From a bacterium (GTDB lineage: Bacteria > Zixibacteria > MSB-5A5 > GN15 > FEB-12), in the NCBI GenBank assembly GCA_030612965.1, contig JAUWMW010000054.1:1-11076 (forward strand): a DNA stretch of 11,076 nucleotides. Direction: 5' to 3'. Below the pieces are notes generated by a model. That model searched no databases. It had not been told where the DNA came from and saw only the letters and a program-made list of their open reading frames with translations. The position numbers and the translations under genes were made by a program. Positions 1-7,048 of this stretch are shown in pieces (the stretch's first letter is position 1; every line of letters begins with the position of its first letter).

Positions 1-55
1 CGGCCATCTTCACAGCCGAAAGCTTGAAATCCCGGTCAAAATTACGACGAGACAT
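1..55 (-). CDS. IS3-family transposase OrfA, N-terminal fragment cut by the window edge
   Basis: Reading the minus strand from the ATG at 53-55 gives MSRRNFDRDFKLSAVKMA, 18 codons before the window ends. A basic start followed by F-x-x-x-F-K-x-x-A-V is typical of the helix-turn-helix OrfA proteins of IS3/IS911-type elements, which bind the terminal repeats. A strong ribosome binding site (GGAGGTG, complement of 62-68) lies 6 bases before the ATG and fixes the start. The rest of OrfA and the expected frameshifted OrfB would lie beyond the left edge, so it cannot be said whether the element is intact. The family call rests on very few residues. Confidence 0.7.
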   Translation of the reverse strand, partial: MSRRNFDRDFKLSAVKMA

Positions 56-111
56 AATGAACACCTCCAAAGCCAACTTAACACGACCTTCAAAAAGTGT
101 CCACCTTTTTG
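1..111 (-). mobile_element. End of an IS3-like insertion sequence (element continues off the left edge)
   Basis: The OrfA start is preceded on the minus strand by a short leader and then a terminal-looking sequence. Read on the minus strand it contains TGGACACTTTTTGAAGG (complement of 87-103), which begins with the TG expected of IS3-family ends. Around it is an inverted pair CAAAAAG (91-97) and CTTTTTG (105-111). The exact boundary is uncertain: 103 if the element starts at TGGACAC, or up to about 116 if the CCCCCAAAAAG stretch belongs to it. The second end and the target duplication are not in the window. Immediately outside lie genomic palindromic repeats, so the element has landed in or next to repeat DNA. 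Confidence 0.6.
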
Positions 112-120
112 GGGGAAGAT

Positions 121-150
121 CAGTTCCTTGGAACCTGACGCAACGAAGTC
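121..150. repeat. Palindrome GTTCC-tt-GGAAC with TGACGC tail, related to the right-end repeat
   Basis: GTTCC (123-127) and GGAAC (130-134) pair around a TT loop. The stretch GGAACCTGACGC (130-141) followed by CGAAG (144-148) parallels the right-hand element. There GGAACCTGAC occurs at 11062-11071, and CCTGACGC followed by CGAAG occurs at 11016-11028. This looks like a degraded module of the same repeat family. Confidence 0.5.
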
Positions 151-161
151 AATGTCGCTCG

Positions 162-249
162 CCCTTCGACTCTGCTCAGAGTGAGAAGTGTTTGCGCTGA
201 GGGTGAGGTTTGTCGTGCGCGTAGCGCGAAAAAGTGGCTTGCCACTTGA
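162..249. repeat. Composite palindromic repeat, copy A
   Basis: Modules in order: CCTTCGACTCTGCTCAGAGTG (163-183, with ACTCT 169-173 pairing with AGAGT 178-182); an extra segment of about 20 bases ending GCTGAGGGTGAGG, which looks like a partial duplication of the first module; a GCGC-gta-GCGC core (217-227) followed by a run of A; and a hairpin AAGTGGC (232-238) / GCCACTT (241-247) with a TT loop. The same order occurs in copy B at 413-480, about 233 bases away in direct orientation. The core plus final hairpin also recur at the right end of the window. Confidence 0.75.
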
Positions 250-412
250 GCCTATCACAAAAACACTACCAATACCAATCAAGATGCGCCTGTACATTGG
301 TTAAATAAAGGACCAACATCATGAACCCTGAATGTCATGGATCAAGAAACGCGCCTCGACCGGAAACTCATCCGCGCCCGTCATTTTTTGAATCAGTCCC
401 AACTTATTGCGG

Positions 413-480
413 TCATCCTTCGACTTCGCTCAGGATGAGGTTAGCTGCGCGCGAAGTGCGAAAAAGTGGCTCGCCACTCG
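413..480. repeat. Composite palindromic repeat, copy B
   Basis: TCATCCT (413-419) pairs with AGGATGA (432-438) around TCGACTTCGCTC. This is followed by a GCGCGAAGTGCG core and A run (449-465), then hairpin AGTGGC (465-470) / GCCACT (473-478) with loop TC. It has the same module order as copy A but lacks copy A's extra ~20-base segment. The CCTTCGACT...GCTCAGG palindrome resembles short palindromes scattered through intergenic regions of many bacterial genomes. Confidence 0.78.
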
Positions 481-591
481 TAATCATCATCGATTCTATT
501 AAGTGAATATTAAAATACACAAAACGAACCCATTTCCACACCAAGCACAGAGAATGGGGAAGACGAAGCCATCTGCTGTCGACAAGCATGA

Positions 592-637
592 GATTGCCGT
601 GCACCCAACGACACGGGTGTCTTCGGTTGCTCGCAAT
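592..637. repeat. Palindromic repeat ATTGC...GCAAT with inner hairpin
   Basis: Outer arms ATTGC (593-597) and GCAAT (633-637) enclose an inner hairpin CACCC (602-606) / GGGTG (615-619). The sequence TTGCTCGCAATGAC resembles a short palindrome frequently seen in bacterial intergenic DNA. No coding or tRNA signal is present. Confidence 0.5.
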
Positions 638-664
638 GACGATACTCGGATGTACGCCTTCATC

Positions 665-684
665 GGCAGATGTGGATATCTGCC
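665..684. repeat. Hairpin, 7-bp stem
   Basis: GGCAGAT (665-671) pairs with ATCTGCC (678-684) around GTGGAT. No T-run follows on either strand, so it is not a clear intrinsic terminator. Confidence 0.6.
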
Positions 685-694
685 GTGCACAAAA

Positions 695-712
695 CCCACA
701 GCGAGCTGTGGG
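695..712. repeat. Hairpin, 8-bp stem with GA loop
   Basis: CCCACAGC (695-702) pairs perfectly with GCTGTGGG (705-712). A two-base loop is tight for RNA but suits a DNA cruciform or an imperfect RNA hairpin with fewer closing pairs. It lacks a T-run. Confidence 0.6.
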
Positions 713-747
713 GCACCGGGCCTGTGCGGGGTGACAGACATGGCGGG

Positions 748-771
748 CACCCTTCGACTGCGCAAAGGGTG
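748..771. repeat. CCTTCGACT-type hairpin just downstream of the protease gene
   Basis: CACCCTT (748-754) pairs with AAGGGTG (765-771) around CGACTGCGCA. It is the third CCTTCGACT palindrome in this region, here without the GCGCG core. It lies 24 bases past the protease stop, so it could shield or loosely terminate that transcript, but no T-run is visible. Confidence 0.6.
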
Positions 772-794
772 ACAATAGGGTCGCGCGTGTTGCC

Positions 795-3530
795 TTACAG
801 CGGCTGCAGGTAGTAGCAGGGAGCGGGGCCGGAGTTGAACATCCAGTCGACCAAGTGTACCAGGTCGGCGATGTCGATGGGAGCGCCGGAGCAGTTGACG
901 TCGCCCGATTCGTACGGGATAGGTTCGGGGCCCCCGGTGAACATGAAGTCCACCAAATGCACCAGGTCAGCGATGTCGATACCCGGCTGACCGTCTATAT
1001 TTCCGGACATGACCCACTCACGATCGGTATAGAAGATACGTACAGATAAGGAATCCGAGACTACGTTCTCTGGGATATCGCCGCCGTTCACATGGCTGAA
1101 GCCACGGCAGCCGATCTCAGACACACCTACTAGCGCCGACTGCTCCAGACCACTGATGCCGACGTCCAGATATTGATAAACGATGCACCCATCTTGAGTC
1201 AGCAGTAGTTCGAAGTTGATCGTGGTGTCCGAGGCCAGATTGAAATTGGACGGGCGATACCATTCGATAACCAGCGTGTCATAAGAAGGGACGTTGTAGA
1301 GGTAGATACCAGCCTCCGGTACGGCTATGGTGTCGAAGATCAAGTCGCTCCAGAAAGCCGCGATGAAAGTTGCGAACGGTGCACCTGGCAGATCGAGCCC
1401 GCCGAAGTATCCGTTGACATTGAGGTTGGTGTCGGTGAACGACACAGCGCCGTTGACACCAATGAACACTCGGTTATAGGTGGTATCATAGAACGGGAAG
1501 TTGAAGCCGATGTTGCGCGGCCCGACGCTGCCGTCATCGAGCGGATTGCCGCTCGACTGGTGGTAGAAGTTGCCAAAGGGAATCCGTGTGCCCAAAGTCC
1601 TGGCGGAGATCCATCGGAAGGTCGGTCCTTCCGGATCATCGGAACTGGTCGCAGCGTAGGTCGTATCGTCGCACGGAATAGTCAGGTAGACAGGAACGCA
1701 GGTCACCGAGTCGAGACTGCCGCCCGATGGACCCCAGTCGATGGTGAGCATCCCGCGGTACCGGTCGACCTGATCCTCGATGACGGTTGCGTCCAGGGTT
1801 ACAGTCACCAGCACGGAGTCGGAAGCCGGTACCGTCCCGGACGTCGGCGCCGCCGACAACCAGTCACCCAGAGTTTTGAACAAGCTGTCGTTATCGGTAA
1901 GGCCGAAATCGATGGCCTGCGATATCGAACGATTGAACAACCAGACGTCGGTCGTGGCAATGGCGCCCTCATCCAGCGAGGTGTCGATCAGTATCGGCAG
2001 AGCATACAGCGATGGGGGCGGGGAGAGATTGGTGATTGCAGAGAGCAAGTCAGGGCGCGGGCCGATATGTTCGGAGGTGTCGCCTAATTGCGGAGTGCCG
2101 GTCGTTACGAGCAGGTCACGGATCATGTCGGAAGTCATCACGGCGCCGTGGTTGGTCTTGTAATAACCCTGCAGGCAGGCGCCGGCGCCGGTCACGATAG
2201 GTGAAGCCGACGATGTCCCGCCGAACGTTGCGGTGTAATACTGATCCATGTCTCCGTCGCCGTCGAACAGCGATCCATAACCGCAGGTGTACACACCAGT
2301 GCCGTAGCCCTGAAGGTTGACGCGCTCGCCGAAGTTGGAGAAGCCGAGCCGCTGCAAGTCTGACGCATCCGCTGCGGGGTACCCGGCTCCGATGACGATA
2401 GCGTGCGAATTGCGATAGGTGGTGTCGAATAGCTGGCCGTACAGCCCGAGGTCATCGAAATCCTCAGCGCCGTTGCCGGCTGCCTCCATGACGGTGATTC
2501 CATTGGCCCAGGCGTACAGGATGGCATCATAATTGGCCTGCCAGTATTCCATGCAGACATATCCGAGTTGGTCCGGTCGTGACTGAAAGTTGTAACGAGG
2601 ACCAGGTGCGTGCAACTCAATAAGAATCACATCCCCCGGTTGCAAGTTTTCGATGGCCGTGTACAACGCCTGTGCCGTGGACATGGTGCTGATGGACACC
2701 ATGGCGACATCAGCGCCGTAGCAGATACCGGTCATGCCGTAACCGTTGTTGCCGGCGACCATTTCACCCAGCACGGCAGTGCCGTGGTTGCTGGAAGAAC
2801 CGCTGCCGGGGTACGGTCCGATAACGGCGCCCAGCGCCTTGTCAAGGTCCTCGTGTGTTGTTTGCCAATTGATTTCGATGTCGATAATTTTGACGCCATT
2901 GCCGTCACCTCCGGGCAGATTGTTGGCGTAGTCGGCGTCGACTCCGTCCGGAGCCGCCTCGCGATAGTCCTGATTGGCCTGATAGTCCGGAGTCGGTGGG
3001 TCGATATCCTCAGCCACCTCCGGCCTTGGCTCGACATAGGCGATCTCGACTTCATCCAGTGCGTTCAGCGTCCGCACCAACTGCTCGGCTGCTCCCGGCT
3101 CGGTCACCTCAATGCGATAGTAGCTATTAAGATCGGCCAGTTCATGACGTGAACGACCCTGAAATACCTCCTTGTCCCGGTCGAGTTTGGCTTCCGAAAA
3201 GTCAGCAAACAGACGCCCAAACCGGCCATCAAAGTAAGGCTGCAGAGCGGTCTCGGCAGCGGACAGAGAAACGCCGGCGCCGGACACCAAACGTCCGGAC
3301 CGGAACCGAGCCCGAGATGATTCAGCGAATTTGACAACCACGTGAGATACAATCGCCTCGGGGTGGACGGCCACAGGCTGCGTTTTTTCCGCCGCTCGGC
3401 GCGGGATGAGATCAAAGGAGTAATCGGGTATCGATTGCCGGGAAGCTGCCAGGGCATCATCGCCGGTGACATAACAGCCCAAGAAAACAGCAAGGCCGAT
3501 CAGAACTGTGATCGCTGGTTTCATCGTCAT
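795..3530 (-). CDS. Secreted subtilisin-like (S8) serine protease with C-terminal dockerin-like repeats
   Basis: A 911-residue exported endopeptidase. Residues 1-28 form a Sec signal peptide (hydrophobic core, probable cut after ALA). About 60-170 is a prodomain. The S8 catalytic domain spans about 190-500: Asp217 (IIDIE, not the usual DTG), His249 (NHGT), oxyanion Asn353 (AGNG) and Ser440 (GTSSASP). About 505-620 is a beta-rich Ig/BACON-like region. About 630-835 is a beta-sandwich with the motif FNFPFYDTTYNRVFIGVNG. Residues 842-903 carry two dockerin-like calcium-binding repeats, 34 residues apart, that share IDIADLVHLVD exactly. The tail probably anchors or sorts the protein, or binds partners; cohesins are not seen here. 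Start: GGAG lies 5 bases before this ATG; an in-frame ATG two codons later is less well spaced. LGC at 17-19 is a poor lipobox. It is monocistronic with its own promoter. The family call is firm; the substrate is unknown. Confidence 0.95.
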   Translation of the reverse strand: MTMKPAITVLIGLAVFLGCYVTGDDALAASRQSIPDYSFDLIPRRAAEKTQPVAVHPEAIVSHVVVKFAESSRARFRSGRLVSGAGVSLSAAETALQPYFDGRFGRLFADFSEAKLDRDKEVFQGRSRHELADLNSYYRIEVTEPGAAEQLVRTLNALDEVEIAYVEPRPEVAEDIDPPTPDYQANQDYREAAPDGVDADYANNLPGGDGNGVKIIDIEINWQTTHEDLDKALGAVIGPYPGSGSSSNHGTAVLGEMVAGNNGYGMTGICYGADVAMVSISTMSTAQALYTAIENLQPGDVILIELHAPGPRYNFQSRPDQLGYVCMEYWQANYDAILYAWANGITVMEAAGNGAEDFDDLGLYGQLFDTTYRNSHAIVIGAGYPAADASDLQRLGFSNFGERVNLQGYGTGVYTCGYGSLFDGDGDMDQYYTATFGGTSSASPIVTGAGACLQGYYKTNHGAVMTSDMIRDLLVTTGTPQLGDTSEHIGPRPDLLSAITNLSPPPSLYALPILIDTSLDEGAIATTDVWLFNRSISQAIDFGLTDNDSLFKTLGDWLSAAPTSGTVPASDSVLVTVTLDATVIEDQVDRYRGMLTIDWGPSGGSLDSVTCVPVYLTIPCDDTTYAATSSDDPEGPTFRWISARTLGTRIPFGNFYHQSSGNPLDDGSVGPRNIGFNFPFYDTTYNRVFIGVNGAVSFTDTNLNVNGYFGGLDLPGAPFATFIAAFWSDLIFDTIAVPEAGIYLYNVPSYDTLVIEWYRPSNFNLASDTTINFELLLTQDGCIVYQYLDVGISGLEQSALVGVSEIGCRGFSHVNGGDIPENVVSDSLSVRIFYTDREWVMSGNIDGQPGIDIADLVHLVDFMFTGGPEPIPYESGDVNCSGAPIDIADLVHLVDWMFNSGPAPCYYLQPL

Positions 3531-3617
3531 GGATTCTCCAAACGTGCCGTTCTGGATTTCTTACATGTCGACGGTCGGTGAGGAAGACCGGGGCAGGTAC
3601 ATGTAACACCTACCCTT

Positions 3618-3647
3618 ATAATATACGGGTCGTCGCCGTCACGTCAA
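3618..3647 (-). promoter_or_regulatory. Sigma70-like promoter for the S8 protease gene
   Basis: On the minus strand TTGACG (complement of 3642-3647) is followed by TATATT (complement of 3620-3625, spacer 16) or TATTAT (complement of 3618-3623, spacer 18). This lies in the 178-base gap after purF and would give a leader of about 80 bases. No clear intrinsic terminator for purF is seen in the same gap. Confidence 0.55.
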
Positions 3648-3708
3648 TAGCCGAATCTATGTGGTTATCGGCAGATGTTAGTGATGTCACCAGACGATCA
3701 GAGCGAGA

Positions 3709-5124
3709 TCAGGCGGAGCGACTACGCTTCGAGGCCAACCGTTCCTTGCCGTTGATGGACGGCGGTTTGATCGGGTACTTGCCGGAGAAACAGCTATCGC
3801 AGAATCTGGTGTCCGGCAGAGCCTTGATTGCCAGCATTCCCTTCAGCGAAAGATAGCGCAGGGAATCCACTTGCAGATAACGCTCGATTTCCTTGAGCGA
3901 CAGCCTTGAGGCGATCAGTTCCTTCCGGGTGGGCATGTCGATACCGTAGAAACACGGAGAAATGATCGGGGGAGAGGAGACTCGGAAATGGATTTCCTTA
4001 GCGCCCGCCTCGCGGATCAGCTTTACCAGTTTGAGTGAGGTAGTGCCGCGCACTATCGAATCATCCACGACCACCACCCGGCGACCCTTGAGCACCCCTC
4101 GGACCGTGTTGAATTTGACTTTGACATCCAGGTCGCGGATGTCCTGATGGGGATCGATGAAGGTGCGTCCTATGTAGTGGTTTCTGATGAGACCGATCTC
4201 AAAACGAAGACCGGACTCTTCCGAATATCCCAGCGTGGCAGTATTGGCCGAGTCGGGGATACCTATGACGATATCAGCCTCGACCGGATGCTCGCGCGCC
4301 AACCGTCGACCGAGACGGCGTCGGATTTTGTCGACATTCACGCCGAAGATCTTGGAATCAGGGCGGGCGAAATAGATGTATTCGAAAATGCAGCAAGCCG
4401 CCCTTGTCTTTTTCATGGGAAACCGCGAGCGCAAACCCTTTGCGGATATCTCCAGAACCTCCCCCGGTTCGATGTCGCGCACGTAACGAGCGCCGATTAT
4501 GTCAAAGGCGCAGGTTTCGGACGCTACTACCCACGACCGGCGCAACTTGCCAAGGCACAGGGGGCGAAAGCCATGGGAGTCACGGGCGGCGATGATACTG
4601 TTTTCGGTCAGGAACAGGACGGAGAAGGCGCCCTTAACACTGGATAAGGCATCACAGATGCGGTCGATCCGCCGTCTCTTGTTTGAACGCGCTGCCAGGT
4701 GCAGAATGACTTCGGTGTCCGAAGTTGTCTGGAAGATCGATCCCCTGGCATCCAGCCGCGAGCGCAGTTTCGTCGCGTTGGTAAGATTGCCGTTGTGAGC
4801 GATGGCGACACTGCTGCGACGGTTGGTAATCAGGAAGGGCTGGATGTTTATGAGAGATGAGGCGCCGGTGGTGCTGTATCGGGTGTGACCGACGGCCATG
4901 TTGCCGGTGAGTTTGTTGATGGTTTGCTCATCGCCGAATACATCCGACACTTCACCCATTCCTTTGTGCATGCGAATTGTGCCCTGATCGGAAGTAACGA
5001 TACCGGCCGATTCCTGACCACGATGTTGCAGCGAGTAGAGACCGAAGTACGTCAACTCCGACGCCTTGGCGTTTCCAAAGATCCCAAAGACACCGCAATT
5101 GTCGTGCATGAGGTCATCCAGCAT
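3709..5124 (-). CDS. purF: Amidophosphoribosyltransferase (glutamine PRPP amidotransferase)
   Basis: Catalyses the first committed step of de novo purine synthesis: PRPP plus glutamine to phosphoribosylamine, in the cytosol. The 471 residues show an N-terminal-nucleophile glutaminase domain with Cys10 (MHDNCGVFG), HRGQES (34-39) and NGNLTN (111-116), then a phosphoribosyltransferase domain with the PRPP loop VVVVDDSIVRGTTS (350-363). Cys245, Cys391, Cys442 and Cys445 fit the four ligands of the [4Fe-4S] cluster in Bacillus-type PurF, with a propeptide (residues 1-9) removed to expose Cys10. Start: AGGAG lies 6 bases before the ATG at 5122-5124. An in-frame ATG at 5187 would add 21 residues, but it overlaps the -35 box and lacks a family match. 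No other purine gene is adjacent, so it is a stand-alone gene here. The call is firm. Confidence 0.97.
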   Translation of the reverse strand: MLDDLMHDNCGVFGIFGNAKASELTYFGLYSLQHRGQESAGIVTSDQGTIRMHKGMGEVSDVFGDEQTINKLTGNMAVGHTRYSTTGASSLINIQPFLITNRRSSVAIAHNGNLTNATKLRSRLDARGSIFQTTSDTEVILHLAARSNKRRRIDRICDALSSVKGAFSVLFLTENSIIAARDSHGFRPLCLGKLRRSWVVASETCAFDIIGARYVRDIEPGEVLEISAKGLRSRFPMKKTRAACCIFEYIYFARPDSKIFGVNVDKIRRRLGRRLAREHPVEADIVIGIPDSANTATLGYSEESGLRFEIGLIRNHYIGRTFIDPHQDIRDLDVKVKFNTVRGVLKGRRVVVVDDSIVRGTTSLKLVKLIREAGAKEIHFRVSSPPIISPCFYGIDMPTRKELIASRLSLKEIERYLQVDSLRYLSLKGMLAIKALPDTRFCDSCFSGKYPIKPPSINGKERLASKRSRSA

Positions 5125-5158
5125 AATTTCTCCTAGGGCGCCGGCCCGGAAAGCGCTA

Positions 5159-5187
5159 AATGTATCGCCCCGGGTGGCGAATGTCAA
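5159..5187 (-). promoter_or_regulatory. Sigma70-like promoter of purF
   Basis: Minus strand: a perfect TTGACA (complement of 5182-5187), 17-base spacer, then TACATT (complement of 5159-5164, 4 of 6 consensus). Transcription would begin near 5152, giving a leader of about 28 bases that contains the AGGAG site. No purine riboswitch fits in so short a leader. Confidence 0.65.
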
Positions 5188-5414
5188 ATGATTTGGCGGT
5201 TGTCTTACCTCATATTACCTGAAGGCGACTGCACAGCCCAACGGGCGGGAGGTGGATCTGTTCAATAATTGCACAAGAAAGGACTGGTGGAGAAGCCGCT
5301 CTGGCTTTACCTTTATAACTACTATCTGATTTACTGCAGCCGCCCGGGTAATCGGCGGCGAGGCATTCGATTTGCTCAACATGGCCTGTACGGTTGCTTC
5401 GATTTGTGTGAAAG
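5188..5414. other. Divergent intergenic region between purF and the GAF/HisKA gene
   Basis: No credible gene. A GC-rich hairpin GCCGCC (5339-5344) / GGCGGC (5354-5359) lies in the leader of the plus-strand gene. A TATAAC box at 5314-5319 could be its -10, but I see no matching -35. Reading frames that cross here on the minus strand are antisense to the downstream gene. Confidence 0.4.
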
Positions 5415-6182
5415 ATGAGTAAAGACAGCAGCAAATACGAGATTCTCAGACAGTTGGCCGTAGCCGGCTCGGCGGGAGTGGACGGTATGGCGTCGGCCCA
5501 AACGGCATTGGAGCAGGTTGCCGCGCTGGTTGGTCTGTCGGCCGCGGCGTTGCATCTTTGGGATGAGAAGGGCAAGCCTACGTTGGCAGCTGTTTATGAA
5601 GTGTCTGAAGTCGACCGGCAGCGTTTGCAGACCCTCGAAGAGGAGTTGTACGCCGGGCTGCGGCGCGAGAAACAGCTGGAGTCGGCTTACCTGTCGTTCG
5701 CAGGCAACCCACCGACTCATTCCTTTACCCTGCCGCTCCGGCGAGGCGCCCAGGTTTTCGGTGCTGTCATCGGATTGCAGGAAGGGGTGCGAACGATCAT
5801 ATCGGAGGATCTGTTCCTGGAGGCACTTTGCGCGCTACTCGCGCTCAACTTCGCCGCGGCCGGATTGACCAAAGAGGTCTCGGCGGATCGAAAGTCTCTG
5901 GACGCGGCCAAGGTGGAGGGGATTCAGGAGACGGCGGTAACAGCCAACCACGAGATCAACAACGCTCTAACTCCTATTCTCGGGATCGCCAATCTCTTGA
6001 GAACCAAGGCGGGCATCGACGACGAGTTGAAGGAGAAGCTGCAACGAATCGAGACCTCGGCCGAACATATCCGCAGCGTACTGCGGCGTCTCATGCGCGT
6101 CGACAAACCGGACTCGGTAGTTTACTACGACAATATCAAGATGATTCCGCTACCGCCCGAAGAGGATACGGACACGACCTGA
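5415..6182 (+). CDS. GAF domain protein with histidine-kinase phosphoacceptor (HisKA) domain but no ATPase domain
   Basis: 255 residues, no signal peptide or membrane segment, so cytosolic. About 20-145 reads as a GAF-type sensor fold (hydrophobic beta pattern, LHLWDEKGKP, SFTLPLRRGAQVFGAVIGL). About 150-170 is a linker helix. About 171-230 is a dimerisation/phosphoacceptor domain with an H-box: ANHEINNALTPILG, phosphoacceptor candidate His179. A normal kinase would continue with about 150 residues of HATPase_c (N, G1, G2 boxes). Here the protein ends 26 residues after the second helix, and the next gene runs the opposite way, so the absence is not a simple frameshift within the window. It may be a phosphotransfer partner or a scaffold for another kinase. 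A stop codon two codons upstream rules out an earlier start; the ribosome site is weak (GAAAG). Domain call good, function uncertain. Confidence 0.83.
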   Translation: MSKDSSKYEILRQLAVAGSAGVDGMASAQTALEQVAALVGLSAAALHLWDEKGKPTLAAVYEVSEVDRQRLQTLEEELYAGLRREKQLESAYLSFAGNPPTHSFTLPLRRGAQVFGAVIGLQEGVRTIISEDLFLEALCALLALNFAAAGLTKEVSADRKSLDAAKVEGIQETAVTANHEINNALTPILGIANLLRTKAGIDDELKEKLQRIETSAEHIRSVLRRLMRVDKPDSVVYYDNIKMIPLPPEEDTDTT

Positions 6183-6195
6183 CCTCACAGTTCAT

Positions 6196-6984
6196 TCAGG
6201 GGGTACACAACCAATCGACAAGGATTCTCATTGCCTCGGGGTTGTTGTCGATGATGTCGGTGCCGTGATCCGAGCCCTCGAAAATGTGCAGCGTGCAATG
6301 TTCCTCTTTCATCGCTGCCAGTTTTCGCGAGGAGGCAGCCGAGTACTTATCATCTTCGCAAGCAAATATCAGAATCCTCCCTTTGAACTTCTTCAGCGCC
6401 TCAGCCGGTTTCAGACCGCGGTAGTCCTCACCAGGGGAGAGCAGCGCCACCTTGGACACCGACGGCAAAAGCTCACTGACCATCATTGCGGTGTTGGCGC
6501 CGATCGACGCGCCGATCAGGTAATGGCCACCTCCGCTTTTCGTCACTTGCGGCCAAACGGAATCAATCGCCCACTTGACGTCTTGAGGGTATTTCGCGAA
6601 TTCGGCCATGGTCATCGTTCTGAAAGCGAGAGTGTCCTTTCCTCGGATGGTGGATCGACCATGTCCGCGAAGGTCATAGCTGACAAAATGTGGTGCCCCT
6701 AGGGTGCAGCCGGGACCGGCATATGATTCCTCTCTCAACACGACAGAGTTCCTTAAGAGGTCATAGCTGTCGTGCGTGTGTCCCATCATCGGCAGCATTA
6801 AGGCTATGGGAGCGGCCGGATCGCTTATGGACCCGGACACCCATACCGCTATTTGCAGCGAATCCTCGGCGTAGGCGGTGTACATTCGCGGAGGACGGAG
6901 TCTCTGGGCCGTCGCCGATGCAACGCACACCATCAACACGATGACAAGTGACAAACTCTGTTTTCTGAAATGTCTAATGAACAT
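6196..6984 (-). CDS. Exported alpha/beta-hydrolase
   Basis: 262 residues with a Sec signal peptide (basic MFIRHFRKQ, hydrophobic 11-22, cut likely after ATA at residue 26). The mature part is an alpha/beta-hydrolase fold: MLPMMGHTHDSYDLL for the oxyanion region, VSYDLRGHGRS (101-111), nucleophile elbow IGASIG with Ser160, acid Asp211 or Asp212 (ACEDD), and His230 (GSDHGTD). Likely an esterase, lipase or peptidase acting in the periplasm; the substrate cannot be read from sequence. GGAGG lies 7 bases before the ATG. It is the last gene of a probable three-gene transcript, 64 bases after the exported helical protein. It converges on the GAF/HisKA gene with 13 bases between the stops, so any terminator must overlap coding DNA. 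Confidence 0.85.
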   Translation of the reverse strand: MFIRHFRKQSLSLVIVLMVCVASATAQRLRPPRMYTAYAEDSLQIAVWVSGSISDPAAPIALMLPMMGHTHDSYDLLRNSVVLREESYAGPGCTLGAPHFVSYDLRGHGRSTIRGKDTLAFRTMTMAEFAKYPQDVKWAIDSVWPQVTKSGGGHYLIGASIGANTAMMVSELLPSVSKVALLSPGEDYRGLKPAEALKKFKGRILIFACEDDKYSAASSRKLAAMKEEHCTLHIFEGSDHGTDIIDNNPEAMRILVDWLCTP

Positions 6985-7048
6985 CTCAATGCCTCCACTG
7001 ATTCAGTATTCCCGACCTCCCCGTGCTGTTCGAATCCCTGTCCCAATC

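Larger units (their letters stand above)
112..794. other. Gene-free repeat-rich intergenic stretch
   Basis: This 683-base region has no reading frame I would call a gene. The open frames in it (for example 321-506 plus, 413-775 minus) are translations of palindromic repeats and have no domain-like sequence. It holds a GGAACCTGAC palindrome at 121-139, two direct copies of a composite repeat (162-249, 413-480), a divergent palindromic repeat (592-637) and three separate hairpins (665-684, 695-712, 748-771). The density of hairpins suggests accumulation of non-coding repeats beside an insertion sequence. Confidence 0.75.

Noticed and set aside
748..771. Intrinsic terminator of the protease gene
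   Set aside because: The hairpin is good, but no T-run follows it in the direction of transcription, and it belongs to a repeat family found elsewhere in the window.
321..775. Small open frames on both strands (61-120 codons)
   Set aside because: They translate the palindromic repeats, overlap each other on both strands, and show no domain-like or signal sequence.
117..794. Possible CRISPR array from repeated palindromes
   Set aside because: Repeats are of unequal length, irregularly spaced and made of different modules; there are no uniform spacers and no cas genes.
2610..3152. 180-codon plus-strand frame inside the protease
   Set aside because: Antisense shadow of a clearly conserved S8 catalytic domain.
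3474..3480. Lipobox in the protease signal peptide (LGC at residues 17-19)
   Set aside because: The -3 position is Phe and the better cleavage site is ALA at 26-28, so ordinary signal peptidase processing is more likely.
5125..5187. Longer purF start adding 21 residues (ATG at 5185-5187)
   Set aside because: The added codons overlap a TTGACA/TACATT promoter and give a long N-terminus unlike PurF propeptides; the ATG at 5122-5124 has AGGAG at good spacing.
7026..7046. GTTCGAATCC sequence resembling a tRNA T-arm or a phage attachment core
   Set aside because: The flanking bases do not form a T-stem, no anticodon or acceptor stem can be built around it, and no integrase is nearby.
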